In this document: one piece after another, positions 1 through 9,047 of the stretch
Numbering within the stretch: the first letter of the stretch is position 1
How the letters are laid out: every line of letters starts with the position of its first letter
Assembly: GCA_015709215.1 (NCBI GenBank)
Contig: JACCQN010000029.1
Location: 1 to 43,201 of the forward strand
Length of the DNA stretch: 43,201 nucleotides
Source: Bacteroidales bacterium
Lineage (GTDB): Bacteria; Bacteroidota; Bacteroidia; Bacteroidales; F082
Direction of reading: 5' to 3'
Position numbers and translations under genes: made by a program
The notes under the pieces: generated by a model
Database searches by the model: none
Seen by the model: the letters and a program-made list of their open reading frames with translations, nothing else
What the model was told of the DNA's origin: nothing

Positions 1-656
1 TGATGATTATTGGCGTTGGGTCGTATATGATGCGGAAGAGAATCAAAGGGTTGCGTCGCATAGGATTGCTAAAGCATTGGCTCGAATTTCATATTTTTAT
101 GTGTACACTGGGGCCTATTTTAGTGCTTTTTCATACAGCCTTCAAATTTGGTGGTATCGTAGCAATTAGTTTCTGGAGTATGGTAGCTGTTTTTTTAAGC
201 GGAATTTTGGGTCGTTATATCTATTTGCAGATTCCTCACACTATCGAAGGCAGAATGATGTCACGAACGGATATTCAAAACTTACTCAAGGAATCGGAGC
301 AGACCCTGCAAAATTTAATTACCGATGATGTAGTGCGTGAATCGATCACAGCAGAATTGCAGGCGTTATCTTTTACAAACAGGGATACTACTCAAAGCGC
401 TTTGAAACCGGTTAAGCTTAGCTTGATTTCCAGCCATCTTAAAGAGGCTGGTGTTCCTGCTGAAAACAGATCAGAAATTATTGCAATTTTAAAACGCAAT
501 TTAGCTTTTGGCAGAAAGATTAAACGTCTTGAAACGATGCAAAATCTTTTTCGCTATTGGCATGTGGCTCATTTGCCCTTTGCCCTATTAATGCTTATAA
601 TCATGATTATACATGTTATTGTTACGCTTTTATTCGGCTATAAATGGATATTTTGA
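1..656 (+). CDS. Membrane b-type cytochrome, N-terminus cut by window edge
   Basis: The frame is open at the left edge, so this is the C-terminal part of a longer integral membrane protein. The first Met codon is at 3, but it is probably internal, because the text starts just before a basic loop following a presumed lost membrane helix. Visible are hydrophobic segments at about residues 31-70 and 190-210 (counted from the Met at 3), and histidines at 25, 30, 44, 187, 190 and 204 inside or beside membrane helices. This is the pattern of bis-heme b anchors. The middle (about 80-180) is a soluble, helical, charged loop. It overlaps the next gene, a flavo-iron-sulfur oxidoreductase, so a role in passing electrons from that protein through the inner membrane to periplasmic cytochromes is inferred. 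No named family is recognised with certainty. Confidence 0.6.
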   Translation, partial: MIIGVGSYMMRKRIKGLRRIGLLKHWLEFHIFMCTLGPILVLFHTAFKFGGIVAISFWSMVAVFLSGILGRYIYLQIPHTIEGRMMSRTDIQNLLKESEQTLQNLITDDVVRESITAELQALSFTNRDTTQSALKPVKLSLISSHLKEAGVPAENRSEIIAILKRNLAFGRKIKRLETMQNLFRYWHVAHLPFALLMLIIMIIHVIVTLLFGYKWIF

Positions 657-1984
657 TGGACACCGTTTTTACAGAACAAATTCTGATTTACGGGGCTGTG
701 TTTTTGCTTTTTGGGCTTATCATTCTAATCTATGTTCTAAAGCTCAGAAGGCAATCCCGGCTCGTAGGCCAAAAGATTGAGCAGGCACGCGAATCGGGCT
801 TATACGAACCTGTTTCACTTCATCCTGTAATCAATCCAAACAAGTGTATTCAAAGCGGTGCATGCATTTCGGCTTGCCCCGAAAAAGACATCATTGGCAT
901 TATGAATGGCAGGGCAACAACCATTAATGCTTCACGCTGCATCGGTCACGGCGCCTGCTTCCACGCATGCCCAACAGAGGCCATCACCCTGCACATTGGC
1001 ACAGCCACAAGAGGTGTGGATCTGCCACATGTTAATCAATATTTTGAGAGCAATGTGCCGGGAATTTATATTGCTGGCGAATTAGGAGGCATGGGGCTAA
1101 TCAAAAATGCTGTGGAGCAGGGCAAACAAGCGGTGGAAAATCTTGCGCAACAGCTCCACAAAAGTCATGGTGCTACTTATGACCTTATTATAATAGGAGC
1201 CGGACCTGCTGGCATTTCCGCATGTCTTACGGCCAAAAAACTTAGATTAAATGCTTTAACTGTTGAACAGGATACACTCGGGGGGACTGTATTTACGTTT
1301 CCTCGATCTAAAATAGTAATGACTTCGGCCATGGATTTGCCACTATATGGTAAAGTTAAGTTGTTTGAAACCAACAAGCAGGAGCTGCTAACTATTTGGA
1401 ATGAAGCGCTAAATAAAAATGGATTGGCTATAAAAGAACAAACCAAAATTGAAAAAATAGAGAAAAAAGAGACATATTTTGAAGTTGTTACCGCTAAGGG
1501 CGAAACCTTAACTGCTGCTAAGGTGCTGATTGCTATCGGCAGAAGAGGGACACCCCGAAAGCTCGGTATCCCCGGCGAAAACAGTCAGAAAGTGGCCTAT
1601 CGCCTGCTCGAACCGGAAGATATTAGCAATAAAAAGATTTGTGTGGTTGGGGGAGGAGATTCGGCAGTGGAATCAGCCTTGCTGTTGTGCGATCAAAATG
1701 AAGTGATGCTGTCCTATCGCAGGGATGGTTTTCAGCGGATTAAACCTAAAAATCAGGAACGGGTTGAAGCGGCAATAGCACAAGGAAAACTGAAGGTTTT
1801 GTTCAATTCTAACTTGCTGGCTATTGAAGATGCTACTATAACAATAGCGGTTGATGGTGATCAATATCAACAAGCTAATGATCTGGTTTACATTTTTGCC
1901 GGGGGAGAACTGCCTTCAAAATTTCTTGAAAATGCCGGTATTACAATTACTAAAAAATTCGGAGAAGCCTTGCTGAAACATTAA
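644..1984 (+). CDS. Membrane-anchored 2[4Fe-4S] / FAD NAD(P)H oxidoreductase
   Basis: Residues 12-34 form one membrane helix. Two ferredoxin-type clusters follow (C68, C74, C78 and C99, C105, C109, each C-x5-C-x3-C with a CP). A thioredoxin-reductase-like flavoprotein comes next: GAGPAG dinucleotide site at 185-190 and a second Rossmann motif (VVGGGDSAVES) for NAD(P)H. The CxxC redox disulfide of true thioredoxin reductases is absent. A motif normally near the C-terminus of such flavoproteins (PGIYIAGELGG) lies before the FAD site, at about 139-149. The start at 644 overlaps the previous gene by 13 nt; an in-frame ATG at 656 forms a TGATG overlap and is equally possible. Together with the heme b protein and multiheme cytochromes it probably moves electrons between NAD(P)H and the membrane. 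Confidence 0.8.
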   Translation: MDILMDTVFTEQILIYGAVFLLFGLIILIYVLKLRRQSRLVGQKIEQARESGLYEPVSLHPVINPNKCIQSGACISACPEKDIIGIMNGRATTINASRCIGHGACFHACPTEAITLHIGTATRGVDLPHVNQYFESNVPGIYIAGELGGMGLIKNAVEQGKQAVENLAQQLHKSHGATYDLIIIGAGPAGISACLTAKKLRLNALTVEQDTLGGTVFTFPRSKIVMTSAMDLPLYGKVKLFETNKQELLTIWNEALNKNGLAIKEQTKIEKIEKKETYFEVVTAKGETLTAAKVLIAIGRRGTPRKLGIPGENSQKVAYRLLEPEDISNKKICVVGGGDSAVESALLLCDQNEVMLSYRRDGFQRIKPKNQERVEAAIAQGKLKVLFNSNLLAIEDATITIAVDGDQYQQANDLVYIFAGGELPSKFLENAGITITKKFGEALLKH

Positions 1985-1985
1985 A

Positions 1986-3587
1986 ATGAATAGTAATCTA
2001 AAAAGCATAATAGTTTTTCTGCTGATAATAATCGGTTCACAGCTTAGTTTACGGGCTCAGTTGTCGCCGGGCGACCTTGCCGAACCTCATGCCCATCTGG
2101 AGGGACTGAGCAATTGCACACTTTGTCATGAGTTGGGGAAAAAAGTTTCCGACCAGCTTTGCCTGGACTGCCATGAGTTGCTTAACGAAAGAATATCTCA
2201 AAATAAGGGATATCATGCTTCTGAAGAAGTAAAAAAAGAGGCTTGTATTGCCTGCCATAGCGATCATCACGGCAGGAAGTTTAAAATTATAAATTGGGAT
2301 ACCACCACTTTTAATCATGACCTTACCAGTTACGAATTGCAGGGGCAGCATGCCGAAACAAGCTGTAAATCATGTCATACTAAAGAATTTATTACCAATC
2401 CGAAAATTATAGAAAAACAGTTTTCCTACCTGGGTTTGTCAACAGATTGTTTAAATTGTCATGCTGACTATCACCAGCAAAGTTTGCCGAATGATTGCTT
2501 ACAATGCCACGATTATAAAGCTTTTAAGCCTACTTCTGCCTTCGATCATCAGGAAACACAATTTCCGCTTTTAGGTAAGCATACCGAAGTTGATTGTATC
2601 GAATGTCATCCCATAACAATAAAAAATAACAACGATTATCAATTATTTAAACCAATTGATCACCAGAGCTGTGTTGCCTGCCATGAGGATGTGCATAACG
2701 GAAAATTTGGAAACGATTGTAAGAAGTGTCATAGCGAAAACTCCTTTAAACAGATCAAAGGATTAATCAGTTTTGACCACAATGCAACGCAGTATCCGCT
2801 CACAGGGCGTCATAAAAGCCTGAGTTGCAAGTCGTGTCACAAAAATAGTTATACTGATCCCCTGCCTCATAACCGCTGTATGGACTGCCATACCGATTAC
2901 CATCAGGCTGAATTTACGGCATCCAATTTTAATTCGGATTGTATTGACTGCCATACAACAGCAGGTTTTACGCCCAGTAATTTCGGGATTGAGCAACATC
3001 AGCAGGCCTCGTTTGCCTTGCGTGGAGCTCATATTGCCACCCCTTGTTTTGAATGTCACCTTAGTAATGATCAATGGCATTTCCGGAATATTGGCGAGTT
3101 TTGTGTTGATTGCCATCAGGATCCCCACAAACCTGCGATCAGTCCAAAGTATTATCCCGAAAATGATTGCAAAGCCTGCCATAGTGAACAAAGCTGGCAG
3201 CGCATATCATTTGACCATGAGCTCACAGGATATCAGCTGGAAGGCGAACATGCCAGCCTCGAATGTCGCGAATGCCATATCAAACCCAACCCCATTACCA
3301 ATCAAAAAGAGCATATTTTTAACCAGACCAAGCAAGACTGTAAAACCTGTCATACTGATCCGCACGCCGGACAATTTGATCAAGAGACATCCAATGCTAA
3401 TTCATGTATTACCTGTCATAGTGCGCAAAGTTGGGATCTATTGCTTTTTGACCACAGCAAAACCCGTTTTGTGCTTGATGGTGCACATCAAAACCTGGCT
3501 TGTAGTGATTGCCACAAAAAAACACTGCTTAATAACCAAACTGTTACTCACTATAAAATTGATTACCGATGCGAAGCCTGTCATTGA
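1986..3587 (+). CDS. Periplasmic multiheme cytochrome c (about 20 hemes)
   Basis: The 533-residue protein has an N-terminal signal peptide (hydrophobic residues 7-24, cleavage near RAQ) and, by my count, 20 CxxCH heme-c motifs spread evenly to the very last residues (CEACH, then stop). Many additional His residues in FDH and GEH/GAH contexts could be distal heme ligands. The organisation resembles the cytochrome c3 / cytochrome c7-like multiheme families of anaerobes, built from repeated units of about 40-50 residues. It starts 1 nt after the flavoprotein stop and its end overlaps the next cytochrome by 19 nt, so translation is probably coupled. The inferred role is a periplasmic electron wire or capacitor. 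Substrate and electron direction cannot be told from sequence. Confidence 0.9.
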   Translation: MNSNLKSIIVFLLIIIGSQLSLRAQLSPGDLAEPHAHLEGLSNCTLCHELGKKVSDQLCLDCHELLNERISQNKGYHASEEVKKEACIACHSDHHGRKFKIINWDTTTFNHDLTSYELQGQHAETSCKSCHTKEFITNPKIIEKQFSYLGLSTDCLNCHADYHQQSLPNDCLQCHDYKAFKPTSAFDHQETQFPLLGKHTEVDCIECHPITIKNNNDYQLFKPIDHQSCVACHEDVHNGKFGNDCKKCHSENSFKQIKGLISFDHNATQYPLTGRHKSLSCKSCHKNSYTDPLPHNRCMDCHTDYHQAEFTASNFNSDCIDCHTTAGFTPSNFGIEQHQQASFALRGAHIATPCFECHLSNDQWHFRNIGEFCVDCHQDPHKPAISPKYYPENDCKACHSEQSWQRISFDHELTGYQLEGEHASLECRECHIKPNPITNQKEHIFNQTKQDCKTCHTDPHAGQFDQETSNANSCITCHSAQSWDLLLFDHSKTRFVLDGAHQNLACSDCHKKTLLNNQTVTHYKIDYRCEACH

Positions 3588-5980
3588 TTTTTTTATTTCT
3601 GGTATTCCTTATACCACAAATATTTGCGCAGAACCCTCATGGGGAGGAGCTTAAAATAGCTTGCAGTGATTGCCACAACAGTGAGGGATGGAAATTGATT
3701 CTTGGCACTTATCCCTTTGATCATGTTTCGACAGGATTTGTGCTGGACGGTCAACATGCTAAAACGGATTGTCAAAGTTGTCATCCAACCCTGGTATTTA
3801 ACGAGGCAGAGCCCTCATGCATCAGTTGTCATACCGATATTCATCAGCAAACAACCAGTCAGGAATGTGGTGATTGCCATCAAACCAATTCCTGGATCGT
3901 CAATAACATTACGAGTATTCACCAGATGAGTCGGTTTCCTTTGCTGGGGGCTCACTTCACGGCAGATTGCATCGACTGTCATACCTCGGCCTCCACGCTG
4001 AATTTTGAACCCCTTGGAGTGGATTGCATTGACTGCCATGAGCAAGATTACCTTCAGGCAAAAGAGCCGGATCATGTAGCCGGGAATTATTCTTTAGATT
4101 GTATTGAATGTCATCAGTTTAATGCATTCAGTTGGTCGGGTACTGATATCAATCACGACTTTTTCCCGCTTTCAAAAGGACATGATATTCCTGATTGCAG
4201 TCAATGTCATACCCAGGGTACCTATAGTGGCCTTTCGACCGATTGTGTTTTCTGTCATTTGTCAGATTATCAAACGTCAAACAATCCCAATCACAGCAGC
4301 CTTAACTTTTCTGAAAACTGTAAAGAATGTCATACAACAGATCCTGATTGGAGGCCGGCAGACTACAGGCAACATGATATTTTTTCTTTTCCAATATATT
4401 CCGGCGAGCACAATGGCGAGTGGAATAGCTGCACAGATTGTCATCAAACCGCTTCGGATTATGCACAATTTACCTGCATAAGTTGCCATGATCACAATAG
4501 GTCGGAGATGGACGATGAGCATCGAGGAGTAGGCGGATATATATATGAAAGCACGGCATGTCTTGAGTGTCATCCGCTGGGAAATGCTGATGATGACAGC
4601 TTCAATCATAACCTCTCAAATTTTCCATTGCTTGGGGCACATACCAGCACAAATTGCGAGGAATGTCATGCCGGTGGTTATGCCGGAACGCCTACAAACT
4701 GTGATGCCTGTCATATGGATGCTTATCTGGAAAGTTTAAATCCGAACCATACAGCTTTGGAATTGGAAACGACTTGTGCGGATTGTCACGACGAGCAACC
4801 CGGCTGGCAGCCTGCCAGTTTTCCTTTGCATAACGACTATTATGTATTGGCTGGTGCACACAATGTAATAGCAAACGATTGTGTTTTTTGTCATGACGGA
4901 GACTACAACAATACTCCAAATACTTGTTATGCTTGTCATACGGAGGAATACGTGCAATCGCAAAACCCACCGCATCAATCCCTGCAGTTTTCAACAGAAT
5001 GTTTTGAGTGCCATGATGAAAATGCCTGGACGCCATCAACTTTTGATCATGACGGTCAGTATTTTCCGATTTATACAGGCGAACATCGTGGAGAGTGGGA
5101 AAGCTGTGCTTCATGCCATACGCAGCCTTCCAATTATGCCTTGTTCAGCTGCATCGACTGCCACGATCATAATCAACCTGATACGGATGAAGAACATCAG
5201 GGAGTACCTGGATACGCCTACGAAAGTGAAGCTTGTTTTGCCTGTCATCCAACCGGAAACGGCGATGGAGGCTTTAATCACAACCTGACCGAATTTCCAC
5301 TCACCGGTGCACACAATACGCTACTTTGTGCCGAATGCCACGCTGATGGCTATGTTGACACCCCTATGGAATGCGTTGCCTGCCACGAAACTGCCTATAA
5401 TCAATCCGTAAACCCAAGCCATGAAGCCTTGGCCTTGTCAACAGATTGTGCATCTTGCCATACAACCGAACCCAACTGGCAACCGGCAACTTTTCCCATC
5501 CACAATGATTTTTATGTGTTGAATGGCGCTCATGCCGCTATTGCCAACGATTGTATGCTCTGTCATAACGGCGATTATATAGCGACTGATAACACATGTT
5601 ATGCCTGCCATACAGATGATTACAATCAAACAACAGACCCGCCGCATCAGAGTGCACAATTCCCCACAGATTGCCAGACTTGCCATACCGAAATAAGCTG
5701 GGAACCTTCCACCTTTAACCATGATGCGCTCTATTTTCCAATTTATTCAGGTGAACACCGGGGTGAGTGGAACACTTGTGCCGATTGCCATACGAATCCA
5801 ACTAATTATGCCATATTCAGTTGTACCGACTGTCACGAACACAACCAAATTGATATGGACGACGAGCATCAGGGAATTAACGGATACGTGTATGAAAGCA
5901 ATGCTTGTTTGGAATGTCATCCAAATGGTGATAGTGATAAGCTAATCCGTTGGCACAACAGCAAAAAAAATATCCGATGA
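3569..5980 (+). CDS. Very large multiheme cytochrome c (about 31 hemes) with internal repeats
   Basis: An 803-residue exported cytochrome (signal peptide 1-21, ending IFAQ) with 31 CxxCH motifs by my count. From residue 274 a module of about 225 residues repeats: units begin at residues 274, 499 and 723 with FPIY[S/T]GEH, and each contains the same order of hemes and the landmark E(H/D)xGVxGY-YES. The third unit stops after three hemes. The start at 3569 lies inside the last codons of the upstream cytochrome gene, and the stop shares ATGA with the outer-membrane protein start at 5977. The size, heme density and adjacent beta-barrel suggest a trans-periplasmic or outer-membrane heme wire. That role is inferred; the heme motifs and repeats are seen directly. 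Confidence 0.9.
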   Translation: MRSLSLIFLFLVFLIPQIFAQNPHGEELKIACSDCHNSEGWKLILGTYPFDHVSTGFVLDGQHAKTDCQSCHPTLVFNEAEPSCISCHTDIHQQTTSQECGDCHQTNSWIVNNITSIHQMSRFPLLGAHFTADCIDCHTSASTLNFEPLGVDCIDCHEQDYLQAKEPDHVAGNYSLDCIECHQFNAFSWSGTDINHDFFPLSKGHDIPDCSQCHTQGTYSGLSTDCVFCHLSDYQTSNNPNHSSLNFSENCKECHTTDPDWRPADYRQHDIFSFPIYSGEHNGEWNSCTDCHQTASDYAQFTCISCHDHNRSEMDDEHRGVGGYIYESTACLECHPLGNADDDSFNHNLSNFPLLGAHTSTNCEECHAGGYAGTPTNCDACHMDAYLESLNPNHTALELETTCADCHDEQPGWQPASFPLHNDYYVLAGAHNVIANDCVFCHDGDYNNTPNTCYACHTEEYVQSQNPPHQSLQFSTECFECHDENAWTPSTFDHDGQYFPIYTGEHRGEWESCASCHTQPSNYALFSCIDCHDHNQPDTDEEHQGVPGYAYESEACFACHPTGNGDGGFNHNLTEFPLTGAHNTLLCAECHADGYVDTPMECVACHETAYNQSVNPSHEALALSTDCASCHTTEPNWQPATFPIHNDFYVLNGAHAAIANDCMLCHNGDYIATDNTCYACHTDDYNQTTDPPHQSAQFPTDCQTCHTEISWEPSTFNHDALYFPIYSGEHRGEWNTCADCHTNPTNYAIFSCTDCHEHNQIDMDDEHQGINGYVYESNACLECHPNGDSDKLIRWHNSKKNIR

Positions 5981-7623
5981 AAAAACTTGTTTTCCTGATT
6001 TTTGCTTTTGGCTATTGGTGGCTGCCTGTTTCTGCACAAGATACCGGCGTCGAAATGCAGGGCGAAGTTTCTTACATTACAAGCGTCAATGTTTATGTAA
6101 GATTCGCACAAACCGAAGGCCTTAAAGCCGGTGACACCTTATATTTTAAAAGTAGTGGTCAATCTGTTCCGGTTTTGGTTTTAACCAATCTTTCCAGTCT
6201 GTCGGCCGTTGGTAAGCCTTTGCCTGCTGCGGTTGATCTCAAAGTTGGTGACAAACTTTTCAGCTTTGTATCTGCTAAAACTGCATCAAACGAGAAAGAT
6301 GACGGTTTAGTTAAAAATGAAGAGGATCCGGTTTCAGCATTTATTAAGGAGGAAGAATTACCTGATTTTCCGGAAAGTGTTGGTCAAAAGGAAATTGCAG
6401 ATACAGCACCGAAATTGAAAGCCGATATAAGCGGCCGCTTCCGGGTGGCATCCTATTCGGGATTTTCGAATACCGAAGGAGGTAACAGCCAGAAAATGCG
6501 ATACAACTATGCCATGAAAGCACGTAACTTGCTGGATGGTAATCTCAGCCTGGAAACTTATCTTGTTTTTAGTCACCGCAATGGACAGTGGGATGAAATA
6601 CAGAGGAACCTTTACAATGGACTAAAGATTTATGACCTTTCGTTAGGGTATAAGTTTAATGACCATTTTGCGCTCAGTTTTGGCCGAAAAATCAACCCAA
6701 AGTTAAGCAGCGTGGGTGCGATAGATGGATTGCAGGCCGAATACAGGCAGGGCGCCTTTACGATTGGCGCTGTGGGTGGCGCACGTCCTGATTACAGGGA
6801 TTACAGCTTTAATTTTAACCTGGCGCAATTTGGAGGCTATATCAGTCATCAGGTCAATTCAAAAAATGGTTTGCTACAAACTACGCTTTCGGTGATGGAG
6901 CAGCAAAATAATGGCCTTACCGACAGAAGATTTCTTTATGTGCAGCATTCCAATACGATCTTTGAAGGATTATATTTTTTTGGTTCCGCTGAATTTGAGT
7001 TGTATAAAAAAAACCTGGATATAGCTTCTGACCGTAGCGCACTGACTAATCTTTACCTGATTTTAAGGTATAAATTTAGCAGAAAACTCTCTGCTAGTAT
7101 CTCTTTCAACAACAGGAATAATATCATCTACTACGAAACTTATAAGGACATTGTAGAACGTTTATTGGAGAAAGAAATGCTGCAAGGCTACAATCTAAGG
7201 CTTACCTACAAACCCATAAAACTTCTGACAATTGGTGTGAGTGCAGGTTACCGCGAAAGGAAATCAGATCCCAGATCATCAAAGAATCTCTATTCCTTCG
7301 TTTCGATAGCCAGAATTCCCGGCACACAACTTTCGGCTAGTCTGTCGCATACCTACCTCGAAAATGCCTATCTCAAGGGTAATATTTTAAGTGGGATGTT
7401 TTATCAGTATTTGAATAAAGGCAGGATTTCGTTGGGTTTTGGCTACCGCTATGTCAATCAATCCTACTTTGATATGCTTAGCAAACTAAAACAGCATATG
7501 GGAGAGATTAACATGAATGTTCAGCTAACGCGAAAACTTTCTGTTGGCATCTATTATGAAGGTACGTTTGAGTCCGCTTCAAATTATCACCGAATTTATG
7601 CAACACTATCACAGCGTTTTTAA
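5977..7623 (+). CDS. Outer-membrane beta-barrel (porin-like) protein of the cytochrome cluster
   Basis: The ATG at 5977 is chosen because it begins a clear signal peptide (MKKLVFLIFAF...VSAQ, residues 1-21) and overlaps the upstream stop as ATGA. A TTG nine codons earlier would put a useless tail before the signal. Mature residues about 25-110 form a small beta-rich domain. A charged linker with many Glu and Lys follows, then from about residue 150 alternating amphipathic strands rich in Tyr and Phe, ending in SQRF, a typical outer-membrane barrel C-terminus with terminal Phe. The length (548 aa) fits a barrel of roughly 16-20 strands. The operon context, directly after 51 heme motifs, suggests the barrel of a porin-cytochrome conduit. 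I do not recognise a specific named family. Confidence 0.75.
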   Translation: MKKLVFLIFAFGYWWLPVSAQDTGVEMQGEVSYITSVNVYVRFAQTEGLKAGDTLYFKSSGQSVPVLVLTNLSSLSAVGKPLPAAVDLKVGDKLFSFVSAKTASNEKDDGLVKNEEDPVSAFIKEEELPDFPESVGQKEIADTAPKLKADISGRFRVASYSGFSNTEGGNSQKMRYNYAMKARNLLDGNLSLETYLVFSHRNGQWDEIQRNLYNGLKIYDLSLGYKFNDHFALSFGRKINPKLSSVGAIDGLQAEYRQGAFTIGAVGGARPDYRDYSFNFNLAQFGGYISHQVNSKNGLLQTTLSVMEQQNNGLTDRRFLYVQHSNTIFEGLYFFGSAEFELYKKNLDIASDRSALTNLYLILRYKFSRKLSASISFNNRNNIIYYETYKDIVERLLEKEMLQGYNLRLTYKPIKLLTIGVSAGYRERKSDPRSSKNLYSFVSIARIPGTQLSASLSHTYLENAYLKGNILSGMFYQYLNKGRISLGFGYRYVNQSYFDMLSKLKQHMGEINMNVQLTRKLSVGIYYEGTFESASNYHRIYATLSQRF

Positions 7624-7658
7624 GCAATTAACCTGTAAAAATGCATCAAATCAAAACA

Positions 7659-9047
7659 TTAGACTGACTTATCGAATCGGATAGAAATTTGTGTTCCTTT
7701 GTTTGGTTTGCTTTCAATAAACAATTGAAATCCTAATAACTCACAGGCCTTTTGAACGATGGATAAGCCCAATCCATCGCCTCGCTCCCTGGTGTTTATA
7801 GCTTGTTGCGATCGGTAGAAAGGATTAAAAATTTTTTGTTGTTCCTCTGGATCAATACCAATACCTTCGTCTTTTATGCTGAAAATAAAGTCGTTTTCAT
7901 CGTCCGGGAGTTCTATTTCGACGGTTCCACCAACGGGAGAATATTTTATGGCATTTGAAATCAAATTTTCAAAAATGATATCTATGAGAAAAGGGTCTGT
8001 TTGCAAGTCGAGGTTTTGCTCGGGTACAAAATTAATAACAAGATTTTTCTCATTTATTTGTTGAGAGAAGCGCTGAATAATATCATCCATAAGAGACACA
8101 AGCGATACAACAGTTTGTTGTTGCGTGTAGTGAGTGCTATCGAAACGTGCCAAAAGCAGGAGCTGGTCAACAATTGTCCCCATACGGTTAATTTCAAGAA
8201 CTGTTTCTTGAATGGTTTGTTTATATTCTTGCTCGCTGCGGTTTTTCCTGACGAGCACTTCCAAAGTGCCTTTTAACACAGCTAAGGGTGTTTTTAATTG
8301 ATGGGCAGCATCTGCAGTAAATTGTTTTTCGCGTTGCATGCTGTTCTCAATGCGATCGAGCAAGTCATTAATGGCCATCACCAGTTCATACAATTCATCC
8401 TTGCGAACGGGTATTGGAATACGTTGATTAAGGCTATCCCGCTGAATGGTGCGCGCTTTGCGGGTAATAATATTTACGGGTTGTATGCTCTTACCAGCCA
8501 GATAGCGGGCAATAAAATAAAGCACAATTAATAGAAAGGGAAAACTGGTTAATAAAATAGTACGCAGTATATGGAGCGTTTGTAGCTGCCCGGCAATAGG
8601 CAAGGCCGCAACGATATAGCCCTCAACAGTATAGTTGTGGATGATTGGTAGTATTTTGGCCCGGATAAGCTGATTGTTTAATCTGGTATTATAAGCTTTT
8701 TGCCTGGTTTTTTCATAGTCGAAACTGAGGCTTTCGCTTTTCAGGTTGGGCGATTTGTCGCAGAGCTTTCCGTTTTTGTCACGTACTTCAATAAAAAGTG
8801 GCGTAACATCAGCCTCCAGATGTTCGCGTTCTTCCCATTCCGATTTATTTATGAATCTAATCTTTCCGTTTTCAATTGTAACTTCCTGTGTGTGTTTTAT
8901 ACAGGCAGTATGGAGCTGCCTGTCGATGTTGTGATAAATGGATGCCTCAATGATGCAATAAATCAAGGCAAAAACAAACAGAATCAGGCTGGCAGTAGCA
9001 CCTATATAGTTTGATGCAATTCTGTTTTTATAAGATATTGGTTTCAT
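7659..9047 (-). CDS. Sensor histidine kinase (HAMP-HisKA-HATPase)
   Basis: Two membrane helices (about 15-38 and 170-193) flank an extracytoplasmic sensor region of about 130 residues with no recognised ligand fold. A HAMP linker (about 185-240) follows, then the H-box with phospho-acceptor H249 (AAHQLKTPLAVL), N-box (NLISNAIKYSP), G1 (DEGIGI), F-box (FNPFYR) and G2 (GDGLGLSIV). All catalytic parts look intact. It overlaps the upstream regulator gene by 4 nt, a standard two-component pair. It is convergent with the cytochrome/porin operon, so it may control that operon or the nearby cytochrome b, but the target is inference. Confidence 0.93.
   Translation of the reverse strand: MKPISYKNRIASNYIGATASLILFVFALIYCIIEASIYHNIDRQLHTACIKHTQEVTIENGKIRFINKSEWEEREHLEADVTPLFIEVRDKNGKLCDKSPNLKSESLSFDYEKTRQKAYNTRLNNQLIRAKILPIIHNYTVEGYIVAALPIAGQLQTLHILRTILLTSFPFLLIVLYFIARYLAGKSIQPVNIITRKARTIQRDSLNQRIPIPVRKDELYELVMAINDLLDRIENSMQREKQFTADAAHQLKTPLAVLKGTLEVLVRKNRSEQEYKQTIQETVLEINRMGTIVDQLLLLARFDSTHYTQQQTVVSLVSLMDDIIQRFSQQINEKNLVINFVPEQNLDLQTDPFLIDIIFENLISNAIKYSPVGGTVEIELPDDENDFIFSIKDEGIGIDPEEQQKIFNPFYRSQQAINTRERGDGLGLSIVQKACELLGFQLFIESKPNKGTQISIRFDKSV

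Noticed and set aside
2944-3654. A 236-codon plus-strand frame inside the first multiheme cytochrome gene
   Set aside because: It is a shifted reading of heme-rich DNA; it lacks a signal peptide and heme motifs, while the other frame has 20 CxxCH.
5950-5976. TTG start for the outer-membrane protein
   Set aside because: It adds nine polar residues before an evident signal peptide; the ATG at 5977 overlaps the upstream stop as ATGA.
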